Made by a program: the position numbers and the translations under genes
Part shown: positions 42,175 through 50,904 of the stretch, piece after piece
Numbering within the stretch: position 1 is the stretch's first letter
Layout of the letters: each line of letters starts with the position of its first letter
Notes under the pieces: model-generated
What the model was told of the DNA's origin: nothing
What the model saw: the letters and a program-made list of their open reading frames with translations, nothing else
Databases searched by the model: none
Source: Akanthomyces muscarius
Lineage: Eukaryota > Ascomycota > Sordariomycetes > Hypocreales > Cordycipitaceae
NCBI RefSeq assembly: GCF_028009165.1
Contig: NC_079241.1
Location: forward strand, 7,378,001 to 7,442,000
DNA: 64,000 nt
Direction of reading: 5' to 3'

Positions 42175-42725
42175 ATGTCTAACGCACGCGTTAGTAAATC
42201 CTATCGTTCCTCCACTCAGCGCCGCCACGATCTTATTTCTCGAATTGAAAAAGTCGGCCTTCAACTTTTCGACATGGGTCGATGTACACCTTGTCGGGAG
42301 AGGAACTCTCTTTGTTTTGTTCTGAAGGGTACACGAAATGTTCGGCTTGTCTGAAGAAGCAAACCCCTCACTGCGATGGTAACTTCTCGACCGAGGAGTT
42401 CGACCATATCGAATCACAGAAGGAGCGTCTTCGTCAGGAGGCGCAGCGCAAGCGTCAGGAGGTTGGCCGTCTTGCAGCCGCTGCTGCGGCGGCATACTCC
42501 GCCTTGGCTCAGGCACAACAGGAGGAAATCAACATCGCGTCCAAGCTGGATCATTTCACAGAGACGCAGTCTCGTATGCTTCGTCAGGAGGCGCTGGCTT
42601 TGGACAGCCTAGACGAGCCTCCTGGGTCTATGATTGCTTTGGAGGATCCTAACTGGATGTGGGATGAGTCTCTGCTTTTCGGTGGAACTGCGCAAGCAGT
42701 TCCGAGCAGCCAGACAGGTTCTTGA
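42175..42725 (+). CDS. antisense cysteine-cluster/coiled-coil protein of chromovirus (copy 1)
   Basis: Gene on the strand opposite to gag-pol, near the 3' end of the element and convergent with pol: its last 77 bases overlap the pol 3' end. Frame one from ATG 42175 gives a basic N-terminus and a C-T-P-C-R-E-R-N-S-L-C motif. Frame two, one base off, continues with K-C-S-A-C-L-K-K-Q-T-P-H-C-D-G and then an E/Q/R/A-rich coiled coil and an acidic end (D-P-N-W-M-W-D-E-S). Together they form a C-x2-C-x6-C...C-x2-C-x7-C cluster, so the real protein (about 183 residues) seems to cross the frames between roughly 42315 and 42342, by a -1 shift or an old frameshift. Similar cysteine-cluster proteins are, as I recall, common hypothetical proteins in fungal genomes. 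The function is unknown. Confidence 0.55.
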
Positions 42726-44673
42726 TTGGTTCCCAGGTGTTCTCGGAGTTAGGGTATTCCTTCCATTTAATGAGATATTCGCGTTTTTTGTGGTTTCCTC
42801 GTGCTCTGAGTACTTTCTCAATTTCGTATTCGTCGTTGTTTTCCACAACAATGTCTGTAGTGACTGTGATGTCATCTGGTGCTTTTTCCAGTAATGAGAT
42901 ATGGAATATGGGATGGATTCTCATTCCATCGGGTAATGATAGTTCGTAGTTGGTGTTCGATATTTTTCGTTTGATAAGGAATGGTCCGATTTTCTTCCAG
43001 TCGAGTTTGTCGCTGGGTCGCTTTGTTTTGATGTTTTTGCGTATGAGGTAGACTTTATGTCCCTCCTCTAGGATTGGCGCTGGCAATCTCTTTTTGTCCG
43101 CATAGTGTTTCATACGGTTTTGTAAAAATATCCATTCTTGTTGCAGTTGTTTTTGTATTTCCGTGATTGTTGCTGCATGTGCTGTAGCTGCTGGTGCGTT
43201 GACATTCCGTGTCGCGTGTGTTGCGATCACAGGGTCGAATCCGTAATTCGCTTTGAATGGTGACATCTTCATGTTGTCGATTTCGGAGCTATTGTAAGCC
43301 CATTGTGCGAGTGGTAGCCACTCTACCCAATCATCTTGTTGGTGGTTGACATAGCTTCGTAGGTATTGTTCCAGTACTTGGTTCAGAATCTCAGTCTGAC
43401 CATCTGACTGTGGGTGGAATGCCGTAGATAAGCTTTGCTTGATCTTCATTGTCTCCATGAGGCATTTCCAGAAGTTTGATGTGAACAATTTGTCGCGATC
43501 CGATATAAGTTTTGTTGGTAATCCGTGTTGAGCGATAACTGTTTTGAAAAACATGTACGCCAAGTCTTTGGTGTCGCTAGATTCCATGTAAGGAATATAG
43601 TAGGCATACTTTGTGAGTTTATCGACAATGACCAGGATACTGTCGTAGTGTACTCCTGTCATGGGTTCTTTGGACTTTGGTAGCTTGACGATGAAGTCCA
43701 TGGTAACAGTTTGCCATGCTCTTTCAGGTGGTGATATCGGTTGTAGTTCGCCGTAAGGTGCATGTCGTGCTGACTTTGCTTTGTTGCAAACGTCGCATTT
43801 TCTGATAATTTCTTGCACAATCTTCCTGCTCTCAGGGAAGTCATATGATCTTCGTAGTCGACTAATTGTTTTTGCAACACCTTGGTGTCCATGTAGCGGG
43901 TGTGCGTGTATTTCTTCCACAAGCTGTTTTTGTAATACAGCTGGGACGTATAGTCGATCGTTGTAAAAGTAGTCATTTTCTTTCCGTGTGAGAAATGGGG
44001 TCGATCTCCAAGTGTCGGTTAGACGGTCTCCTTGGATTCTTGACTTGATTCTTCGCAGCCAGATGTCATCTGGTTGTACTTGCCAAGTCATGTTGATTTC
44101 TCGGGTGCCTAGTACAAGGTTCCCGTCCTTGGTTTGGCGTAGCAAGGGTGCATTGTCCACTTGCTGTTCTGTCTTCAAATCCTCTCTTCGGCTGAGCGCG
44201 TCTGCTCTTCCGTTTTCGGATCCTTTGCGATATATGATTTCGAAATCATAGTCTGTGAGGGTTTCGTACCATCTGATCTGTCGTTTGTTCAGATCTTTCG
44301 TAGTCGTAAAGGAGGTTAGGTTCTTGTGGTCGGTGTAGACCTTGATCTTATGATTCGCTCCTTTTAGGTAATGCTTCCATTCCTTGAAGGCTTCGATAAT
44401 AGCCATAAGTTCTTTATCGTGTATGCCGTAGTTCAATTCTGGTCCGTGGAGTTTCTTTGAGAAGAATGCGACTGGGTGAAGTCGGTCTTCGTTGTCTCGT
44501 TGTCCAAGTTGTCCGCCGAGTGCGTAGTCTGAAGCGTCGGTTTCAACTTCGAATGGTTTGTCGGGGTCGGCTGTAAGTAGAACTGGCTCATCTAGGATTT
44601 TCTCTTTTAGTTTCTGGAAGGCGTCGGCTTCCTTGTCTGTCCATTGGAATTCGTTATCCTTCTTCGTGAGGTT
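42649..44673 (-). pseudogene. pol remnant of copy 1 (RNase H, integrase, chromodomain)
   Basis: Keeps the end of the reverse transcriptase thumb, RNase H (V-E-T-D-A-S-D-Y-A-L-G-G), the H-H-C-C integrase finger, the integrase core (T-M-D-F-I-V-K; I-S-D-R-D-K-L-F-T-S) and the C-terminal chromodomain, but lacks protease and the reverse transcriptase palm. The frame stays open to its stop at 42649. The deletion changes the frame relative to gag (1474 is not a multiple of three). Confidence 0.85.
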
Positions 44674-46438
44674 GGTGGTAATCTTCCGATTGTTCGGAGC
44701 TTGGGCAGCGTTCTGTTTGCTTGCCGGCTATGTTGATCGAACTCGGACTAGGCGAGTTTCTCGTCATTACACGGTTTCCTCCATCCTCATAACGTGAGGT
44801 CATGGCTCGGATAGTGTATGCGTTTTCGTCCTCAACATAGTAAGTTGCGTCGTCGTTCTTCTTGAGAAGCAACGTGTTGGAGGTTCTTCTCCAAATTTTC
44901 CAGTGTCGGAGGTCTGTCTCCAAAAAGGGTCCTTGGCCCGTGTGCTGTGGCTTGGGGAACCATCTGTATTCAAGTTTCTTCCAGAGGTGTCTCTGGCATC
45001 CGTGGTGTGGGCAAGAGGCCCATGAAATCATGGCGTGTTCCCTGTGTGATATGCTTACGACAGGGTTTCGTCGGATATAGGCGGTACTCATTCCGATGGG
45101 TCGGTATAGTAATTCAACGAGCATCGCGGGATCTGTGATATCCGTGCCATGGATCACGACGGCTGTAGGTTCGGGGTCCCCTTCTTCCATTGATAGTGCA
45201 CTGACGAGGTTGCTAGGTCCTTGAGGGTATGGAACACACGTGAAAGCGTCGGTCAGGTCGAGCCTGGTTGTATATGCTGGTGGCTGAGTGCCGTGTTCCC
45301 AATCTTCTTCCTCAGGTACCGGCTGGGTTCCGAAGTCCCAGTCTTCGTCCGAACTGGTGTCGTCTACTGAGCGGTGTTCGTCCGCTTCCAGGTATCGTTC
45401 AGTGTCAGAGACGTATTCTTCGCTGTTTGCCATACTAAGGTTTCGAGTAGGCAAATCTTCGCGGTTGGCCGCGTGGAGTTTTCGTCCTTCTCCAACGGGC
45501 TTCCATTGTTTCTTTTTGGGGGCGTGACATTTGTTCGCGAAATGTCCGGTCTTACCACAATTGTAGCAAGTCTTCCCCTTCTCTTTATGTGCGGCGTCAA
45601 GTTCCATTGGTCCGGCGTGGTGTCCATACGCAGTGGAGGTTCGTCGGTTTTTGCTTGTATTGGGTTTGTTGAACCTTGCATAGTTGTTAAATTTTCGTCC
45701 ACCCGTCTTTTCTTGACGTCGTTCATAGAGTCGGTTGTCCGCTTTAATGACTGTCTCGATGAAAGTGTCGAGCAGCTCGGGTCGTTCTTCTCGGTAGATG
45801 TCGTCTTTAACTTCTTCTTTGAGGCCTTGGTAGAAGATTTCGATCAAAGCTTCCTGTCCCCAGTTGAGCTTGGCCGCGATCCGTTTGAACTCTCTTGCAT
45901 AGTGAGCGGCGGATCCGGTTTGTCGGAGACGAGTAAGCTGTCGAGTAGCTTCCTTATGTTCATCGGGGTTTCCGAAAGCACTAAGGAGTCGGTCCTCAAA
46001 GGTTTCGTAATCCGAAAAGACGTGGACAACGTCTGCACCGGCTTCAGCGCCGTGCTTTAGGTATGCCCGCAGCGTAGGCTCCCACCATTCCATTGCTTTT
46101 CCGGTCAAGAGGTTTCCGATGCAGAGGATTCTGTCCTCAGCAGTGTTGAGTGTTTTGTCATTGACTCGGAGGTAAGCCTGGGCTTGGGTGAGGAAGTTCC
46201 TCACATCTCCCTTGTAACCATCGAATGGTTCGGGTTTGGGAAACTTGGGTTTGTTTGCCTGGGCCCTTTCAGGCATCCCGGAGGCAGCAATTTGGTTCTC
46301 ATGTTGTTCCATGGTTTCATGGAGGGCATTGGTACGAGAGAGAAGGCTTCGGTTCTGCTTCTCGAGCTCGGCAATCTTGGCCATGAGTTGCTGGATCTCC
46401 ATTCCAGGGTTGGTGGTTCTTCCGCTTGCGGTAGACAT
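44654..46438 (-). pseudogene. gag of copy 1, 3'-truncated by the deletion
   Basis: 594 residues, identical to gag of the full copies for almost all its length, but its end is replaced by a few residues (Q-P-H-E-E-G) read from the fused pol sequence. The nucleocapsid knuckle C-Y-N-C-G-K-T-G-H-F-A-N-K-C is intact. The frameshift site used by full copies is gone. Confidence 0.85.
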
Positions 46439-46488
46439 GTTAGCTGCTCAAGGTTTCAGGGTAACTCACTGAACAGGATTGATCAAAA

Positions 46489-46793
46489 TGTAACGATGGC
46501 TTATTTACTAAGTCACAGTAGGTCTGTTTCTTAGGAAGTGAGTCAGGCTGAGGCTACAGGGTAGCACGATCTTGAGCAGTAGGCGATAAACGGTCGTTAA
46601 GAGTAGAACTCTCAATAGTGAAACTATTGCTTAGATTGATCAATAGAGATCTAAACTATCTAGACTAGCTGTGGCCTTTGGGCTCCTTAATATACTAGAA
46701 CCAATCTCTATTGCTCGGTGATGCTCTCCTTGCTCAGTGTGCTCAGTGCTGAGCAGGCTGAGCAGACTGATCAAGGTGAGCAGTCACGTGACA
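46489..46793 (-). repeat. chromovirus LTR shared by copies 1 and 2
   Basis: Same 305-base sequence as at 41664. It serves as the 5' LTR of copy 1 and the 3' LTR of copy 2. The sequence just right of the gag start and left of this LTR (46472-46488) is the primer-binding region; it begins TTTTGATCAATCC in element orientation. Confidence 0.88.
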
Positions 46794-46999
46794 CTGCCCC
46801 TCTTTCCTAATCGGGCTTCCTAGCAGTTGCGTCACTTCCGCTGGCCGCCGTTCCGCCGGCCAGGCTTCTTTGCGTTTGTAACATAATACTCCTCCTCCAT
46901 TGGTCTTGTCCTCAAGGCCGCTACAACAGGCCTCCGCACAGGTTTCAGCCGCCGGTGAGCAACTTCCCTCCTGCATCCTTTTTTCTTCATGGCTTGACC

Positions 47000-47550
47000 A
47001 TGTCTAACGCACGCGTTAGTAAATCCTATCGTTCCTCCACTCAGCGCCGCCACGATCTTATTTCTCGAATTGAAAAAGTCGGCCTTCAACTTTTCGACAT
47101 GGGTCGATGTACACCTTGTCGGGAGAGGAACTCTCTTTGTTTTGTTCTGAAGGGTACACGAAATGTTCGGCTTGTCTGAAGAAGCAAACCCCTCACTGCG
47201 ATGGTAACTTCTCGACCGAGGAGTTCGACCATATCGAATCACAGAAGGAGCGTCTTCGTCAGGAGGCGCAGCGCAAGCGTCAGGAGGTTGGCCGTCTTGC
47301 AGCCGCTGCTGCGGCGGCATACTCCGCCTTGGCTCAGGCACAACAGGAGGAAATCAACATCGCGTCCAAGCTGGATCATTTCACAGAGACGCAGTCTCGT
47401 ATGCTTCGTCAGGAGGCGCTGGCTTTGGACAGCCTAGACGAGCCTCCTGGGTCTATGATTGCTTTGGAGGATCCTAACTGGATGTGGGATGAGTCTCTGC
47501 TTTTCGGTGGAACTGCGCAAGCAGTTCCGAGCAGCCAGACAGGTTCTTGA
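47000..47550 (+). CDS. antisense cysteine-cluster/coiled-coil protein (copy 2)
   Basis: Identical to the copy at 42175-42725, including the one-base frame change between the first and second cysteine halves. Convergent with pol of copy 2 and overlapping its last 77 bases. Its presence without any difference in every copy shows that the frame change predates the amplification. Confidence 0.55.
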
Positions 47551-50500
47551 TTGGTTCCCAGGTGTTCTCGGAGTTAGGGTATTCCTTCCATTTAATGAGA
47601 TATTCGCGTTTTTTGTGGTTTCCTCGTGCTCTGAGTACTTTCTCAATTTCGTATTCGTCGTTGTTTTCCACAACAATGTCTGTAGTGACTGTGATGTCAT
47701 CTGGTGCTTTTTCCAGTAATGAGATATGGAATATGGGATGGATTCTCATTCCATCGGGTAATGATAGTTCGTAGTTGGTGTTCGATATTTTTCGTTTGAT
47801 AAGGAATGGTCCGATTTTCTTCCAGTCGAGTTTGTCGCTGGGTCGCTTTGTTTTGATGTTTTTGCGTATGAGGTAGACTTTATGTCCCTCCTCTAGGATT
47901 GGCGCTGGCAATCTCTTTTTGTCCGCATAGTGTTTCATACGGTTTTGTAAAAATATCCATTCTTGTTGCAGTTGTTTTTGTATTTCCGTGATTGTTGCTG
48001 CATGTGCTGTAGCTGCTGGTGCGTTGACATTCCGTGTCGCGTGTGTTGCGATCACAGGGTCGAATCCGTAATTCGCTTTGAATGGTGACATCTTCATGTT
48101 GTCGATTTCGGAGCTATTGTAAGCCCATTGTGCGAGTGGTAGCCACTCTACCCAATCATCTTGTTGGTGGTTGACATAGCTTCGTAGGTATTGTTCCAGT
48201 ACTTGGTTCAGAATCTCAGTCTGACCATCTGACTGTGGGTGGAATGCCGTAGATAAGCTTTGCTTGATCTTCATTGTCTCCATGAGGCATTTCCAGAAGT
48301 TTGATGTGAACAATTTGTCGCGATCCGATATAAGTTTTGTTGGTAATCCGTGTTGAGCGATAACTGTTTTGAAAAACATGTACGCCAAGTCTTTGGTGTC
48401 GCTAGATTCCATGTAAGGAATATAGTAGGCATACTTTGTGAGTTTATCGACAATGACCAGGATACTGTCGTAGTGTACTCCTGTCATGGGTTCTTTGGAC
48501 TTTGGTAGCTTGACGATGAAGTCCATGGTAACAGTTTGCCATGCTCTTTCAGGTGGTGATATCGGTTGTAGTTCGCCGTAAGGTGCATGTCGTGCTGACT
48601 TTGCTTTGTTGCAAACGTCGCATTTTCTGATAATTTCTTGCACAATCTTCCTGCTCTCAGGGAAGTCATATGATCTTCGTAGTCGACTAATTGTTTTTGC
48701 AACACCTTGGTGTCCATGTAGCGGGTGTGCGTGTATTTCTTCCACAAGCTGTTTTTGTAATACAGCTGGGACGTATAGTCGATCGTTGTAAAAGTAGTCA
48801 TTTTCTTTCCGTGTGAGAAATGGGGTCGATCTCCAAGTGTCGGTTAGACGGTCTCCTTGGATTCTTGACTTGATTCTTCGCAGCCAGATGTCATCTGGTT
48901 GTACTTGCCAAGTCATGTTGATTTCTCGGGTGCCTAGTACAAGGTTCCCGTCCTTGGTTTGGCGTAGCAAGGGTGCATTGTCCACTTGCTGTTCTGTCTT
49001 CAAATCCTCTCTTCGGCTGAGCGCGTCTGCTCTTCCGTTTTCGGATCCTTTGCGATATATGATTTCGAAATCATAGTCTGTGAGGGTTTCGTACCATCTG
49101 ATCTGTCGTTTGTTCAGATCTTTCGTAGTCGTAAAGGAGGTTAGGTTCTTGTGGTCGGTGTAGACCTTGATCTTATGATTCGCTCCTTTTAGGTAATGCT
49201 TCCATTCCTTGAAGGCTTCGATAATAGCCATAAGTTCTTTATCGTGTATGCCGTAGTTCAATTCTGGTCCGTGGAGTTTCTTTGAGAAGAATGCGACTGG
49301 GTGAAGTCGGTCTTCGTTGTCTCGTTGTCCAAGTTGTCCGCCGAGTGCGTAGTCTGAAGCGTCGGTTTCAACTTCGAATGGTTTGTCGGGGTCGGCTGTA
49401 AGTAGAACTGGCTCATCTAGGATTTTCTCTTTTAGTTTCTGGAAGGCGTCGGCTTCCTTGTCTGTCCATTGGAATTCGTTATCCTTCTTCGTGAGGTTGG
49501 TAAGAGGAATGGTGATTTCTCCGAATCCGCGGATGAAGCGTCGATAGAAGTTTGCGAATCCGAGGAATCCTCTTACTTCTCTGATGTTGGTTGGCGTGGG
49601 CCAGTTCCGAACATCTTCGATTTTGGATGGACTCATCCTGATTTGTCCTGGTGTAATTTCGTATCCTAGGAACTCGACTTTGTGTTGATGGAATTTGCTC
49701 TTAGCTACTTCAACGAGGAGCTGGTTGTCTTGTAGCGTCTGTAGTACTTCATGTACATGTTTCTTGTGTTCCTCAAGTGTGTTGGAGAATATGAGGATGT
49801 CGTCAAGATAGACAACAACGAATTTGTCGAGCTGTTTCCGTAAAACATTGTCGATCATGGTTTGGAATGTTGCGGGTGCGTTGGTGAGGCCGAATGGCAT
49901 CACAAGATACTCGAAATGTCCTCTCGTGGTTCGAAAGGCGGTTTTCCACTCGTGACCTTTAGCCATACGAATCAGATTGTAAGCTCCTTTTAGGTCGAGG
50001 GTGGTAAACCACTTGGCTTGTCCAAGCTTGTCTCGTATCTCCGCAATGAGTGGTAACGGATATCGGTTCTTGATTGTGATCTTGTTAAGTTGCCGATAGT
50101 CGATGCATGGTCGTAGCTTTCCGTTTTTCTTTGGTACCCATAGGATTGGGTATCCTGCTGGGGATTCTGATGGTCGTATGTATCCCTTTTGTAGCATCTC
50201 GTCCAGATACTCCTTAAGAGCTTTGTCTTGTGCAGGGTTCTGGGGATATATCTTGTTGAACGTTGGTTCAGTACCGGGCTGGAGCTTGATCTCGTGGTCC
50301 CAGCGTGAATGCTCCGGTAGTCCTGTTTCTAGCTCTCCGCTGAACAGCTTGCTGTACTTTGAGTATTCCTCGGGAATCTCCGTTGTACTAGCTTTGGGCT
50401 CTCTGGCGATCACATATATTCCTAGAGGCCTGTCTTGATTCGATTGAGGTGCTCCTTGTGAGCCGCTCTCATTGTCGTAATCGCATCCTGGTGGATCCCA

Positions 50501-50836
50501 TTGGAGTTGGCCTGTTCTCCAGTTGACTCGGGGATTGCTCGCTCGCAACCAGGGTATCCCTAGTATAACATCGTGTTTTGAGATCACTGTGATGTCCAAG
50601 GTAACATGGTGTTTCGTGCCTTGTATATCGATCGGAAGTTGCGCTACTTCCATATCGACTACTCCTTGGCCGAATTTTACTGCATGTCCTTCCACAGTCG
50701 TGAGTCGGTAGGGCTCGTCTTTCATATTCCAAGGCAATCGTAATTTGTTGACGAGATTCGGCGAGATAAAGTTTCCTTGTGCTCCGCTATCGATCATTGC
50801 CTGGATCTTTCTTCCCATGATCTTCATGGTAATCAT
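47474..50836 (-). CDS. chromovirus pol polyprotein (copy 2)
   Basis: Protease-reverse transcriptase-RNase H-integrase polyprotein; 1,120 residues from the first ATG, though it is probably made as a gag-pol fusion through the -1 site at 50926-50932, because its frame stays open up to there. Domains: aspartic protease D-S-G-A-Q-G-N-F (D16), reverse transcriptase with M-P-F-G-L-T-N-A-P and catalytic Y-L-D-D (343-346), RNase H (D-A-S-D-Y-A-L-G-G), integrase H-H-C-C finger (H-P-L-H-G-H-Q-G; C-D-V-C-N-K-A-K) and D-D-E core (T-M-D-F-I-V-K; I-S-D-R-D-K; F-H-P-Q-S-D-G-Q-T-E), and a C-terminal chromodomain (1061-1112: E-K-V-L-R; Y-L-I-K-W-K-E-Y; N-T-W-E-P). The chromodomain puts it among chromoviruses and should direct integration to modified histones in heterochromatin. 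All catalytic residues look intact. Confidence 0.95.
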   Translation of the reverse strand: MITMKIMGRKIQAMIDSGAQGNFISPNLVNKLRLPWNMKDEPYRLTTVEGHAVKFGQGVVDMEVAQLPIDIQGTKHHVTLDITVISKHDVILGIPWLRASNPRVNWRTGQLQWDPPGCDYDNESGSQGAPQSNQDRPLGIYVIAREPKASTTEIPEEYSKYSKLFSGELETGLPEHSRWDHEIKLQPGTEPTFNKIYPQNPAQDKALKEYLDEMLQKGYIRPSESPAGYPILWVPKKNGKLRPCIDYRQLNKITIKNRYPLPLIAEIRDKLGQAKWFTTLDLKGAYNLIRMAKGHEWKTAFRTTRGHFEYLVMPFGLTNAPATFQTMIDNVLRKQLDKFVVVYLDDILIFSNTLEEHKKHVHEVLQTLQDNQLLVEVAKSKFHQHKVEFLGYEITPGQIRMSPSKIEDVRNWPTPTNIREVRGFLGFANFYRRFIRGFGEITIPLTNLTKKDNEFQWTDKEADAFQKLKEKILDEPVLLTADPDKPFEVETDASDYALGGQLGQRDNEDRLHPVAFFSKKLHGPELNYGIHDKELMAIIEAFKEWKHYLKGANHKIKVYTDHKNLTSFTTTKDLNKRQIRWYETLTDYDFEIIYRKGSENGRADALSRREDLKTEQQVDNAPLLRQTKDGNLVLGTREINMTWQVQPDDIWLRRIKSRIQGDRLTDTWRSTPFLTRKENDYFYNDRLYVPAVLQKQLVEEIHAHPLHGHQGVAKTISRLRRSYDFPESRKIVQEIIRKCDVCNKAKSARHAPYGELQPISPPERAWQTVTMDFIVKLPKSKEPMTGVHYDSILVIVDKLTKYAYYIPYMESSDTKDLAYMFFKTVIAQHGLPTKLISDRDKLFTSNFWKCLMETMKIKQSLSTAFHPQSDGQTEILNQVLEQYLRSYVNHQQDDWVEWLPLAQWAYNSSEIDNMKMSPFKANYGFDPVIATHATRNVNAPAATAHAATITEIQKQLQQEWIFLQNRMKHYADKKRLPAPILEEGHKVYLIRKNIKTKRPSDKLDWKKIGPFLIKRKISNTNYELSLPDGMRIHPIFHISLLEKAPDDITVTTDIVVENNDEYEIEKVLRARGNHKKREYLIKWKEYPNSENTWEPIKNLSGCSELLAQFHRKAETHPTSS

Positions 50837-50904
50837 AAGGTGTGCGGTACTGCCGATGTCTGCAGTACATAGAGACCTGTCAGATCTCCGTCGAAGAGTC
50901 GGTC

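Larger units (their letters stand above)
41664..46793 (-). mobile_element. chromovirus copy 1, internally deleted
   Basis: Ty3/gypsy element with LTRs at 41664-41968 and 46489-46793, but 1474 bases shorter than the other copies. The deletion corresponds to about 49502-50975 of copy 2 and removes the end of gag, the protease and the first half of the reverse transcriptase. The junction at about 44674-44679 has a GGT microhomology. It is defective, though its LTRs and antisense gene are intact. Its left LTR is inserted in the 5' repeats of the non-LTR element. Confidence 0.88.

Noticed and set aside
42007..42516. 169-residue minus-strand frame in each chromovirus copy
   Set aside because: It is the opposite-strand shadow of the antisense gene; the composition is R/P/S-rich without domains, and it lies between the pol stop and the LTR.
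45374..46060. 228-residue plus-strand frame inside gag (also at 51673 and 57972)
   Set aside because: F/V/S-rich frame exactly opposite the gag coding sequence; typical shadow of a real gene, no motif.
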